Source: Cutaneotrichosporon cavernicola
Taxonomy: Eukaryota; Basidiomycota; Tremellomycetes; Trichosporonales; Trichosporonaceae
Length of the DNA: 64,000 nucleotides
NCBI RefSeq assembly: GCF_030864355.1
Contig: NC_083394.1
Location: forward strand, 124,001 to 188,000
Direction: 5' to 3'
In this document: positions 11,162 to 20,941 of the stretch, in pieces
Layout: each line of letters begins with the position of its first letter
How positions within the stretch are numbered: the stretch's first letter is position 1
The notes under the pieces: generated by a model
Told to the model about the DNA's origin: nothing
What the model saw: only the letters and a program-made list of their open reading frames with translations
The model's database searches: none
Position numbers and translations under genes: made by a program

Positions 11162-11445
11162 GGCGATGGCGATGGCGATGGCGATATGCCTAGTTGACAA
11201 GGTGACTGTGAATGGAATGTGTCTAATGCAAAGTGTTTAATAATTTGAATGCAGAAATTCGGCAGTCGCCGAACATTCCATTCCGGTAATCCCTTTAACC
11301 ATCCGGCTCTTGCCACCAAAGTCATCTTTTTCTCCTACCATCCAGCCTCCATGTCGGCTGCATGACGGCCTTGGCCGGCTCTTGGGTAAGCAGAGTATGC
11401 AGAGTTGGGGCCAAGTACACCGATGCATTCTTCCATCTCGACAGT

Positions 11446-12449
11446 CTAGAGCTTGGCCTCGACTGGGAGCAGCGTCTCGCCGTCCGCCGAGAACTTGTGC
11501 GTCCACTTGTGCGGGTCCACGGCCTGTGTGTGCGAGCCGAACCCACACAGTTTGCCGTTGACGTAAAAGTTGACGCGCGTGAATGCGAGGCGGCGGCCTG
11601 GGGTCAACTCGGGCGAGCCCGAGATCCACAGCCTCACTTACCCTGCTGCACGGCAAAGCCTTCACATACGAGCTCGTCGCCTTCGCGGCCACATGGCTTG
11701 ACGAACTCGCAGCTCATGTTGGTGCTCACGCTCCCGATCTCTGGGAGGCCGACCGTCGCCATCGAGAGCCATGTCACGGTGTCGACGAGCTGGCGTGAGC
11801 ATCATCCGAGCAGGAGCAGTGGAGCAAGTTGCAGCCTCGCGTGAGGTCGGACGCGCTGTCCAGGGCTGATCGCAAACACAGACGTATCCCACCTCGGCGC
11901 GGCCGACGTGCCATGGCCTGGTGCTTTCTGAGGGAAGAGGCGGGTGACGCGATGTCTGTCCACCTCAACACCTGCAAGTCGCGCATTTGCCATCGCAACA
12001 CTGTCTGCAAGTCGCGCATTTGCCATCTCAACACTGTCTGCAAGTCGCGCGCAGAGTCTGTCCCCAGCTCCCAGGATCCAAGCGCGTGCTGTGCCAAAAG
12101 GTGTGTATGCAAGGAGAGAGTACCCACCGACATGACGCACCCGCCATGCGTCGTCCCCATCGAGTTGAGGTTATGCGCCTTGATTGGCAGGATACACTTG
12201 ACATACCCCGGCCGCGCCTCGACGATCTGGAGCTGACATCAGCGAGGTACATCCAGCGGCAACTCACGTTGGAGAGGACGGTCTTGTCATGTCCTTGCTG
12301 TCAGCCCACCTCCGGGATCATTCTCCGCCTCCGCCTCCACCTCCACGCCCAACTCCGCCTCCACTCACCCACACACGACCTCTCAAAGCACTGTCGTCAA
12401 TGGCGCCAGCGTATGGACATACCTCGCGGACAAAGTTTGCGCACGCCAT
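11446..12449 (-). CDS. HotDog-fold acyl-CoA thioesterase (ACOT13/PaaI-like)
   Basis: Six exons (12449-12423, 12390-12369, 12293-12268, 12232-12128, 11789-11642, 11597-11446), 159 aa. The central part reads YVKCILPIKAHNLNSMGTTH then GGCVMS joined to LVDTVTWLSMATVG, the HGG..D segment that carries the catalytic Asp and the CoA-binding turn of ACOT13-type thioesterases; VSTNMSCEFVKPC and RLAFTRVNFYV are the later strands. It should hydrolyse acyl-CoA esters as an oligomer. The first three exons are tiny (27, 22, 26 nt) and their joins are less certain. Intron 4 (12127-11790) is 338 nt, about ten times the usual size here, and holds a tandem repeat. Confidence 0.8.
11972..12050. repeat. 33-bp tandem repeat, 2.4 copies, inside a long intron
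   Basis: Copies start at 11972, 12005 and 12038 (CTGCAAGTCGCGC start). They lie wholly within the 338-nt intron of the thioesterase gene. Confidence 0.9.
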
Positions 12450-12658
12450 TCCTAAGGTATAAGGGAAGAGGAGTAATGACAAGACGAGTTGCGTGCGGCA
12501 CGGAATACGGAATGCGGAACCAGGCCCGGTACGAGTTAGCCGAGGCGAGACTTCTCTGACACGGTTCAATCAGATTCAATGTCAATGCTAATGCATGCTG
12601 GTGCTACAGGATTAGATGCTGGAGAAATCTAGTGTATATATATGCTATGCGATGTAGT

Positions 12659-14383
12659 CTAGTGCGCCGCAACGACTGCGTTACCGGTAGCCTTGGGCTG
12701 GCGGTAGAAGATGGTGAAGGCGATGAGCGCGACGGCCATCGCTGCGAGCTCAAAGTAGAACGAAGCGTGAACGTTCTTGTAGTTGGCGAGACCGCCTTCG
12801 TGGACGGTGAGGAGGCCGGCCTGCGCGCCAAAGGAGACGGAAGAGCCGATCTGGAAGGAGACCTGGAGGAGGGCACCGGCGACACCGGCCACGGAGGGGT
12901 CGACCGAGGTCATGAGGGCGACGTTGGTTGCGGTAAAGCAAGCGGCCATGCCTGCCGAACCGATGATCGAGCCGGAGAAGACGTACTTCCAGTAGTCGGA
13001 GCCGGTGTAGTCCTTGGCCTGGACGAAGAGGATGTAGCCAACAATGGCGAGAATCATGCCGAGAATGACCGTCCAGCGGGGGCGCGAGACGAACTTGGGC
13101 ACAAACGTCAGGAAGAGGAGGGTGATGAATGCTGCAACGCCCTGGGGAAGGACACGGACGGCCGAGAGGATGCCTGACTCGTGGTGGATCTTCATGTACG
13201 TCTCAACGTGAGCGAGGAAGTTGACACCCCACCAGCCGTAGATCTGGAGGGCAAAGGCGATGAGGAGGATGGTGTTTGGGATACGCCAGAACGAGGGTGG
13301 GAGAAGAGCCATCTTCTCGGGGATGTAGGCTTCCCAGATGAAGAAGGCTGGGAAGAGGACGACGAGGGCGAGGATGAAGGGCACGAGGAAAGCGGGGGTT
13401 GTAAAGCCCTGCGCGGCACCGAGAGTCAGGCCGAGGACGAGGAGGATTGTCGCGCCGAGCATGAGGGTCGAGCCGACGAGGTCGAGGCGCTTCCACTTGG
13501 GGACGTCGGATACGGCGTCCGTCCCACGGCGGGTGGGGATGGAGAACATGGCAATGGTCGCGAAGGGAATGATGATGATTGCGACGAGGCGGAAGAACCA
13601 GCGCCAGCTCGCACCCTGTCCGTGGAGTGGGATGAGATCGATAACACCAGCAATAATGACACCCGTGACGTTTGCGAGGGCACCCGAGATACCGAAGAGG
13701 GTGAATGCGCGTCCGAGCTCGTGTTCCTCAAACACTTCAGTGATGAGGCGGTACGACGAGGGGATGAGGGCCGATCCAGCGATACCGGCAATCGCACGGA
13801 GCACGAAGAACGAGTACATGTCGGGGAGGAAGGAAATGACGAGCGAAAGTGCACCGAGAACAGTGAACCCCCAAGCGAACACTGGTTTGGCCGAGTACAG
13901 GTCGCTCACACGTCCCCAGAAGAGGAGGAACGCCGCAAAGGTTACGCTGTAAGAGGTGATGACCCATGCCTGCTGGCTGAACGGGATGCCGAGGTCGACC
14001 GAGATGACATCGGTGAAGATGAAGAAGGCCGAGTACATCCAGATATCGATGAACATGGCCAGCGAGAAGATGGCGAGCAGGCCCCACTTGCGAGCCTGGG
14101 TGATCTGGGCCTTGTCCGAAGCGGTGGTGGTGGCCTTCTCGAGGTCCGGAGGGGGTATTCCGAATGGCTCGGCAGCAGACGGGAGGCGAGCGAGGTTCAG
14201 AGAGGGTGTGCGGGAGGTGTACCGCTTGACCGACGTCAAGTGGGGCACCTCGGGGCGCTCGAGCTCTGGAACAGTGTCCTCCTTCTCGTCCTTGATCTGG
14301 AGGTCGCAAACAGTCGAGGCGGAAGACGCTGTCGTGTCAGAGACGACAGTGTTGATGGTGTCGGTGGGGGCCATGGCGGGCAT
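12659..14383 (-). CDS. MFS transporter, DHA2-like (14-segment) drug/ion antiporter
   Basis: Single exon, 574 aa. A polar N-terminal tail of ~95 residues precedes about fourteen hydrophobic segments. Motif-like features are GRVSDLYSAKPVF (the loop 2-3 MFS motif A region), SALIPSSYRLITEVFEEHELGRAFTLFG and a middle stretch LGLTLGAAQGF. These fit the ATR1/DHA2 group of fungal multidrug or low-affinity ammonium/boron exporters of the plasma membrane. Two in-frame ATGs (14383 and 14374) compete; the upstream one is used here. Absence of introns is unusual for the window, where most genes have several. Substrate unknown. Confidence 0.88.
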   Translation of the reverse strand: MPAMAPTDTINTVVSDTTASSASTVCDLQIKDEKEDTVPELERPEVPHLTSVKRYTSRTPSLNLARLPSAAEPFGIPPPDLEKATTTASDKAQITQARKWGLLAIFSLAMFIDIWMYSAFFIFTDVISVDLGIPFSQQAWVITSYSVTFAAFLLFWGRVSDLYSAKPVFAWGFTVLGALSLVISFLPDMYSFFVLRAIAGIAGSALIPSSYRLITEVFEEHELGRAFTLFGISGALANVTGVIIAGVIDLIPLHGQGASWRWFFRLVAIIIIPFATIAMFSIPTRRGTDAVSDVPKWKRLDLVGSTLMLGATILLVLGLTLGAAQGFTTPAFLVPFILALVVLFPAFFIWEAYIPEKMALLPPSFWRIPNTILLIAFALQIYGWWGVNFLAHVETYMKIHHESGILSAVRVLPQGVAAFITLLFLTFVPKFVSRPRWTVILGMILAIVGYILFVQAKDYTGSDYWKYVFSGSIIGSAGMAACFTATNVALMTSVDPSVAGVAGALLQVSFQIGSSVSFGAQAGLLTVHEGGLANYKNVHASFYFELAAMAVALIAFTIFYRQPKATGNAVVAAH

Positions 14384-15538
14384 GGAGGGCAAGGTCTAGT
14401 TGTTCTACTCTAGTTGGGTGGGATCTAGGCGTTCTGGTCCAAGTTGGGTGAGGCGGTCGGTGGAGACGATACGATAAGAGTCGGTCAGATGAGGTAGGCG
14501 GTAGTGAGCCGAACAAGTTGATGGATGGTCAGCACGAACCAGTCAGTCTTTATACGTCTGCCTGGGGACCGGTCTCATCTCGCTGAATGATGCAAAAAAT
14601 TGAAGTTGTTAGGATCCAAGATTGTGGTGAATCAGCACAGAGTTGGATGACATTCCTCCCCACCAACTTTAGTTTTTCGGATCCGACCACCCTACTCCGC
14701 ATCACCAGTCTCTCCCACCAGTCCTCCCACCAGGCTCTCCCAGCTCATGCTTACGTGCCATGTTAAGGGAGTAAGGCTGGAACGCTAGAACCGGGCCGAT
14801 TGTGGTGTATCAGCATTATCAAGACTGCTTGGCGACTGAGAGCACTCTGGCAGTGGGTTCCCTTTTACTAACCCAAGCTAACCTGCCCAGCTGAAGTCGA
14901 CAAGACAGGCCCCCAAATACACCTTTACACTCAAGGCCTCCACTCACGCACTCTTGAGATGGTGGAGTAGTGGAGGAGCCAGAGTGGAGTGGAGTGGAGT
15001 GGAGTGGAGGGGATGGTGGAGGTGGTGGAGGCACGCCCAAACCCATCCACCACACATCCACATCTGCCCTCACCGTCGGCCTCAGACCATTCTGCCATCT
15101 CCGAGGCTCGATGCTGTATCATGCATTATCTGTTCTTGACGGATGCATTCCACACTGAAACGCCACGAGCCGTGCTTGCTCATCCTCCACGATTGGGGTC
15201 GGCTCCAGCCTGCGTCATTTCGGCCCATTGTGGTGCCTGAACCCGGGACAGACTGACAAAGTCTCACACGCTTCAAGTCGCCAGTTGCGTCACTCCTCGT
15301 CATGCATTCTGGAATGCGGACCCGACATTGCTCGACTCTGCTCTGAGCCCGGCGGGGTATGCAACAGCAAGAGGATGGAGAGAATAGTGGAGGGGTGGAG
15401 GCAGGTGACTATTAGATGCCGTCAAGTCACCGACGCATGGATAAAGTGCGGGGAATCGAGTAAACGTCGGAGAAAATGTGAGCGCTGCTGTTTGTGGCCA
15501 TCGTGTCCTAGTCATGCTCTCAGCATTACGATAGCAGG
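14384..15538. other. Intergenic, 1.15 kb
   Basis: Contains the upstream region of the MFS gene, a TATATCT-poor AT patch near 14590, and a GGAGT pentamer repeat (14982-15009). Several short frames exist but none has supporting motifs or splice-linked partners. I see no gene. Confidence 0.5.
14982..15009. repeat. (GGAGT)n pentanucleotide repeat
   Basis: About five tandem GAGTG/GGAGT units followed by further purine-rich GGTGGA repeats; G/A-rich on the + strand. Confidence 0.85.
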
Positions 15539-16585
15539 CTAGATACCACGACGTTTCTCCCCCTCTCCCCTGCCGCGTCTCAACTTGGGCTTGGGCTTGG
15601 GCTTGAGAGACGCCGACGAATCTGGAGGACTTTGAGGAACGCGCGACATGATGCGCGCTCTCTTACGCGGCGGCTCGAACCATAAACGCGGGGGACGCCG
15701 TTTTGCCGGTTGACGGGATGCTGGGGCTAACCTGGGGTCGGGGGCTGCAGCTGGAGGAGACCCGGCGGGAATGGGAGAAGACTCTGGTAGAGCGGCAGGG
15801 ACGGCGGACCGAGTGATGCCATGGTTGGAGACGGGAGTCGGTTGCTCAGGTGGAAGAGAGGAAGACGGAACGTCATGAACGACGGGTGGCGCTGGTACTG
15901 CCGAGCCGGGTCTCGCGCGGGGCAGAGTGAGCGAGTCGCAAGGTGGATGGAGTAGCTCGAAGACGGCGGACTCGGTCATGAGAGGAAGGGTAGCTGGCTC
16001 AATGGCTGACATCGACGTACATGTACCCGAGCAGGCGCTTGACGCCATGGCGAGCGTAGACAATGAGAGTGGTTCGAAGCTGTCCTGTAGTGGTATGCCG
16101 GCGGACGGTAGAGGCGGGGAGGGACTCGTCTGGAAGCGAGGTGTTGAGGGCGGACGGGAGAGCGGGGTCGGAGTGGGTTGTGGGGATGATTCAGGACCGG
16201 GAAATTCCTCAAGAATGGCGGAGAGAGGCACGCTTGACTGGCGCAGCTGTCCAAAACGGGCATGGAACCGCTTGAGGCTAGGACGCCGCGGGGAGGTGCG
16301 CCACCAGTTGCGTGGTTGGGGGTCGCAGAGGGAAGGTACGTACATGGGTGACTCTGGAGGGGCTTGGGGGTGGGGTAGTTCATAGGGGGACGTAGAGGGA
16401 GGGGCTAGTGATTGGGGTAGACGACAGTGAGATACAGCCTGGCGCGTTAGGTTGGGAGTGTGGTCGTCAGGAGGTGAGTGGATGGCACGAGGGGGCCGCT
16501 GTGGCGTTAGGAAAGGAAAACGTAGGCGTATCAAAGCGTCGACGGCTACCTGCTCGTCCTCGTTCAAGTCGGTATAACCCCGCAT
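15539..16585 (-). CDS. Hypothetical Pro/Ser-rich protein with basic C-terminus
   Basis: Single exon, 348 aa from the only reasonable ATG. The first ~27 residues (MRGYTDLNEDEQVAVDALI then RLRFPFL) look helical and ordered; the rest is Pro/Ser-rich and probably disordered. The C-terminus is strongly basic (RKRARIM, then KPKPKPKLRRGRGEG), compatible with a nuclear localisation signal. I recognise no domain. The acidic/helical N-terminus could be a short protein-binding motif. Convergent with nothing close by; its 5' end faces the F-box-like gene's 3' end 175 bp away. Confidence 0.6.
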   Translation of the reverse strand: MRGYTDLNEDEQVAVDALIRLRFPFLTPQRPPRAIHSPPDDHTPNLTRQAVSHCRLPQSLAPPSTSPYELPHPQAPPESPMYVPSLCDPQPRNWWRTSPRRPSLKRFHARFGQLRQSSVPLSAILEEFPGPESSPQPTPTPLSRPPSTPRFQTSPSPPLPSAGIPLQDSFEPLSLSTLAMASSACSGTCTSMSAIEPATLPLMTESAVFELLHPPCDSLTLPRARPGSAVPAPPVVHDVPSSSLPPEQPTPVSNHGITRSAVPAALPESSPIPAGSPPAAAPDPRLAPASRQPAKRRPPRLWFEPPRKRARIMSRVPQSPPDSSASLKPKPKPKLRRGRGEGEKRRGI

Positions 16586-16760
16586 GTCAGGTTGTGAGTG
16601 AAGCAAGAGGGAAGAGGGAAGGGAAGAAGAGTGGATGGAGATGAGAGATGGCAGACGTATTCATGGAATTGGGCATTCTATGCAACTTTTTCTGTCAATG
16701 TACATACAGATATCTCATCCGGCGGCATCCCCGCAGATGTATTTACCCCAGGCCCTCGGA

Positions 16761-17842
16761 CTACGCGTCGCGCAACAGGGCGCTTGCGTCCGCCACCATC
16801 GCCTGTACGACCTTGGCTCGCGCTTCGGCATACGCAGTGGCTCTGTGATGCTTTGCGGCCGCCGCCATGTCCGACACGTCCCACAGATGCTGATTCTGTC
16901 GTCAGTCACATTCTGGTCAGAACTTACACATGCCACATACGTCGGCCGAGTCAGGCGTGCGTCGCGCGCCTGCATGCGTTTTATCAATTCATCCTCTCCC
17001 TTGTCCTTGAGGGCGGCGAGGAGCGGCGCTGAGCACCACCGGTCCTCCTTGATCTTGCCACACGCGCACTGTACCCGGAACGGCATCGCGATATTCTCCC
17101 ACTTGGCAATAGCGCCCAACTCCATGCGTAGCAGGACGCGGAGGTAGAACGCTGCATCGGCGTACTCGTCCAGATGGGAGCACGTGAGCGGTTCTTGCGG
17201 TAGCACGAGCTCAGCATTGCTTCCCACGGCTCCGAGGAACGATACCCAGTCATCGACGTTGTCTTCCCACGGTACCTCGCTCCATTCATGTAGCGACTGG
17301 CGCGGCCAGAGGCGAACCGCCGTGGACGACAGGCTGAGGTTCTCGGTGTCATTGTCGAGTCTGAAGTCGTGAAGTGTCACGACTGAGGACGGTGCGGCGA
17401 GTCCCTGTAGGCAGGACCAATTCCAGGGTGACATCTGGATGCAGATGGATGTTGGAGATAGGTTGTCAATGAGTTGCTGGATCTGGAAGGGTTTGATGGC
17501 ATAACTATTCGCCAAGAGGATGAGGTTGCGGACGCGTGTGAACACGCTGGTTTTGTCGTACAGAGCTTTGGTGTAGTCTCTGACACGGAGGCTGCGCACA
17601 CACGCAAGAGCAGCAAGCTTGCGCTCGTTACTGGCTGCGTTCGGCCATATATCAGCACCCGGCGCGAGCTCGGAGACCAGGCCCGCCATGAGCCCCTCGG
17701 ATAGCGTCGCGTCCGCGTAGACACAGGCCACGGCCGCGGCGTACCCAGCCCAACCTGTATGGAGGATCGCAAGGCACGCGTCGACGTCTGCATAGCCCGC
17801 GATGTGGCTGAGGATTTCCGAGGCTAGTTGCTGCCTGGGCAT
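16761..17842 (-). CDS. F-box-like hypothetical protein with Cys/His C-terminal part
   Basis: Two exons (17842-16928, 16895-16761), 349 aa. The first ~40 residues, MPRQQLASEILSHIAGYADV and on, resemble an F-box-like leader (L..EIL..I..Y). The middle has no recognised fold. Near the C-terminus there is VQCACGKIKEDRWC, then CNQHLWDVSD after the intron, giving several Cys and a His that could bind zinc. A 32-nt intron lies directly after a Cys codon (TGT). It ends in an Ala-rich helix (EARAKVVQAMVADAS). Lineage-specific families of this type are abundant in basidiomycetes. F-box assignment is weak; a function in ubiquitin ligase complexes is only inference. Confidence 0.65.
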
Positions 17843-17994
17843 GGTGATGATGAGAGCGTGTAGAATGACGAGGACGTCATGGGTCACGTTATGCGGGGCC
17901 CGTCACGTGACTGTACCATATCTCCTGCATCCACCTTGCTCTACCTCTCTACACGTCTTGAGTCTATTAACATTCACAACACTACTCACTCTGA

Positions 17995-20691
17995 CTACTC
18001 CGCGACCAGCGGGAGAACAGGTATGGGCCGCTCGACGCCAATCACCCCCTCCCCCTGGTCGACAATGCCACAAGCGCGGCGGAGCAGCTCGGTCTCCTTG
18101 CCGATTCGTGCCAAAACCTCATGGAGGCGCTGGTCCATCCTACCTGTGCGCCGAAGTCCCGGAGTCCCATCATACGTCATGCGCTCCATTCCCCCCTCCT
18201 TCCACTTTACCAGCCACAGCGGCAGGCCTTGGCTCTGATCAACCCACGCTCCGGCCCATCCTTTACTCTCGACTGCGACGCGCGCGAGCGTGTTGGCAGC
18301 GCGTACGAATCCCTCCCCGTCATTCCAGAACGCTATCGGTACTGTGACCACGACCTCGTCGTCTACGGGTGACACGCCAACTCCGAGGAGGAGCTGCATC
18401 CGGACCATGGCGGCCTGGGTGATACTAGGGCACAGGAGCGGGTCCGAGATGGCCTGCGCGATTTCTGTGCGTAACGTCCAGAAAGCTTCTACCTTTCCCG
18501 AAGCGAGGGCGCGTACACTTTGGTGGTGCATCAGCTTTTCGGGGTGGTTGAAGAGCGTGTCGAGCACGGTGTTTGTCGACGGGGAGACGAGGTAGTCGAT
18601 GACATTCCAAACGTCCTTGATCGCCATGTGCTCGGATTGCTCGGGAACGCCAATCCGGTCGCGCGTGGTGTGGTTTATGCGGAAGCCTGGGGTGTCAAAG
18701 ACAGGGTTTGGCCGGAACGGATTCCAGCCACTCCCGTCCCAGCTGTCTCCGGGAGCGCGGACGGAGCCTGGAGCCCCACCACGCGCCGGCCGGGCGTAGT
18801 CGTGGGCCTTGCGCACACGCAGGCGGGGTGGGGGCGGGGGTGGTTGGACAGTTGGGAGCTGGTAGGCTGTTGGGGCCGGAGGGACCGGAGGAGCCGGAGG
18901 GAACTGTCGAGCGTTGCGGGGCAGGCGAGGTGGCGGGCGAACGGGTGGAGGCGCGAACCTATGTCCGCCAATGGGCGGACCTCTGTGATGCTGGAGATGA
19001 TGCTGGGGTTGATGGAGCAAGTGCTGCAGCGGAGGGAGAGGACGTGGGGGACGGTAAGCATACCGGAAAGGGACAGCTGGGCCGTGGGGAAAGTTTGCGA
19101 GCGGACCAGGCCGGATGTTGGCAGGGTGTGGGTGGGTGTTTGGGATGTTGTGGTGGATGTTGCGGTGGGTGTTCGGGATGTTGTGGTGGATGTTGCGGTG
19201 AGCGTTCAGAGCGTTGTGGTGGGGGAAGCTTGACTGGTGAGCGTTCGGAGGATACGAGTTGTTGTGGTGCAAGTCCTGGAACGGCCCAGTCTGGAACGGC
19301 ATCGGGAACCGCATCTGCTGCTCAAGCGGAGTAGATGATTGAGGATGGTAGGCCATGTCTCCACTTTGTCGGATCTCGCGTGGCCCATAGGACCTTGCTC
19401 GGGGTGGCACAGCCGTCCGTCGACGCAGATGGGTCGTGGAGCGCGAGAGACGGGGTGGCGAGGGGTTTCTGGAGCGAGACTGGCGGCCGCGCGACGGCAC
19501 GAACTCGGGTGCGGCGGGGTCGGGGGTGAACCGCTTAGGTAGAGCCTCGATTTCGATGTCGATGTCGGTGTCGATATCGCTCTCTCTCTCCCGGGCGGGG
19601 TTGGGAGTGGCACTTGGGGGGTGGAGGGATACCGTGTCAACCTCCGCTTCCTCCCCCTGGTCGTTCTCATCCTGGTCGGGATAAAATGACCCATCCTTTG
19701 GCGGCGTGGCGTCGGTCGTCAGCATCTGGAACACGGGCGTGGACGGCAAGTTGAGGATCGTCGGCGACAGCGCCGAGCGGGGCTGGGGATGGATGAGGTG
19801 CGGTGGGCCGAACACGGTGTCACAAGTCTCTTTCTCCGAGGACTTGTTCTCTTTCTCCGAGGACTCGACAGACGAATGCGTGTGCGTTGTTAATGATATC
19901 CCAAGGCTGGCGCTCAGAGGCGGACGCGTGACGTGCCCCTTGGTGGTTAACTTGGAGCCCTTGCCCTTGCCCTTGCCCTTGCCGTTGAGTGTAAGTGGCG
20001 ACAACCTGCCCCGTACTGGGGTGGGCGACACTGGTGAGGGGCGGCGCGCGCGCGGCGGGTCGTCGGGGGAAAGCGAGTGCCGAGTGTCGTCGGGGGGTAG
20101 AGGAGTGTCGGGTAGACGGGGAGTGTCGTGGGCTGGTGGGCGGATGTCTGCGGCTGCGTCTTCGTCTGCGCCTGCGGCTGCGTCTGCGGCTGGGATGGCT
20201 TTCTCCTCGCGCAATGTTACGTTCTCCTCGCGCGATGTGATGGGGGCTTCAGAGGCCGCCTCGCAACCCACCCCACCCGCACCCGCACCCGCACTCGCAC
20301 TCGCTCCACCTGCCGCCCTCCGGCTCGTAGCGCTCGCTGGACGCGAAAGTGAAAGTGAAAATAAAGATCGGGACGGGTTCCAAGATGCGACCTTGCCACC
20401 CGCCATGCTCGCTCCGCTGGCTGCGCTCGTGGGGCGCGAGAGCGAGGGCCATTCTGCCTCAAACCCGCTGACAGACAGCGAGGACGCGGCGCGCGGCTGC
20501 GGCTGCGGCTGCGGCTGCGGCTGGGAGAGCGTCCGGGCAAGTGGCTCGGCCGCGTTCCACCTATTAATCTTGGGGTCTGGCTTGGGTTTGGGCTTGGGTT
20601 TGGGTTCTGGGTGTGGCGGGCGGGGCGGCTCGGCGGACCGAGAGCGGAGGCGCCGGAACTCGGGCGAGGTGACGACTGTAATGTTCGGCAT
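17995..20691 (-). CDS. Large disordered protein with conserved-looking C-terminal domain
   Basis: Single exon, 898 aa. Residues 1-600 are low complexity: KPKPKPKPDPK, PQPQPQPQPR, GKGKGKG, Ser/Pro-rich stretches and a His/Asn repeat (NIHHNIPNTH units). The last ~230 residues, from about PGFRINHTTRDRIG, are well mixed in composition and look folded: SEHMAIKDVWNVIDYLVS, VTVPIAFWNDGEGFVRAA, GLPLWLVKWKEGGMERMTYD. That pattern suggests one alpha/beta domain on a long disordered arm. I do not recognise it. No signal peptide or membrane segment. Polar repeats and many SP/TP sites suggest a regulated nuclear or scaffold protein (inference). ATG at 20691 chosen as the first in frame. Confidence 0.65.
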   Translation of the reverse strand: MPNITVVTSPEFRRLRSRSAEPPRPPHPEPKPKPKPKPDPKINRWNAAEPLARTLSQPQPQPQPQPRAASSLSVSGFEAEWPSLSRPTSAASGASMAGGKVASWNPSRSLFSLSLSRPASATSRRAAGGASASAGAGAGGVGCEAASEAPITSREENVTLREEKAIPAADAAAGADEDAAADIRPPAHDTPRLPDTPLPPDDTRHSLSPDDPPRARRPSPVSPTPVRGRLSPLTLNGKGKGKGKGSKLTTKGHVTRPPLSASLGISLTTHTHSSVESSEKENKSSEKETCDTVFGPPHLIHPQPRSALSPTILNLPSTPVFQMLTTDATPPKDGSFYPDQDENDQGEEAEVDTVSLHPPSATPNPARERESDIDTDIDIEIEALPKRFTPDPAAPEFVPSRGRQSRSRNPSPPRLSRSTTHLRRRTAVPPRARSYGPREIRQSGDMAYHPQSSTPLEQQMRFPMPFQTGPFQDLHHNNSYPPNAHQSSFPHHNALNAHRNIHHNIPNTHRNIHHNIPNTHPHPANIRPGPLANFPHGPAVPFRYAYRPPRPLPPLQHLLHQPQHHLQHHRGPPIGGHRFAPPPVRPPPRLPRNARQFPPAPPVPPAPTAYQLPTVQPPPPPPRLRVRKAHDYARPARGGAPGSVRAPGDSWDGSGWNPFRPNPVFDTPGFRINHTTRDRIGVPEQSEHMAIKDVWNVIDYLVSPSTNTVLDTLFNHPEKLMHHQSVRALASGKVEAFWTLRTEIAQAISDPLLCPSITQAAMVRMQLLLGVGVSPVDDEVVVTVPIAFWNDGEGFVRAANTLARVAVESKGWAGAWVDQSQGLPLWLVKWKEGGMERMTYDGTPGLRRTGRMDQRLHEVLARIGKETELLRRACGIVDQGEGVIGVERPIPVLPLVAE

Positions 20692-20941
20692 GGCATGTAT
20701 AGAGTGGATGAGTAAAGTAGATGAGTGATGAGTGGCCGAGTGACGACTAGCTGGGACACAACAGAACATATACTGTACAGACTATGTGTGATGGCTCTTC
20801 AGAACAGGTGTGACGAGAAACACGAGAAATACGGGGTAGACATGAGGATGATGATCATTACCTCGTTGTTGGACGAACTTTGGTGCAAAAGGGTTGATGT
20901 GGGTTCCATGGTTCATGTCCCTCAAACGCACTGCCCACAGC

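Noticed and set aside
13181..14413. Long plus-strand open frame opposite the MFS transporter
   Set aside because: It is the antisense of a membrane-protein gene with strong motifs; composition is a mirror of GC-rich codons.
15225..15260. tRNA T-arm-like sequence on the minus strand (CCCGGGTTCAGG)
   Set aside because: No matching stem, acceptor or anticodon arm nearby.
19706..20728. Plus-strand frames opposite the 898-aa protein
   Set aside because: Repetitive mirror of the KPKP/PQPQ/GKGK coding sequence.
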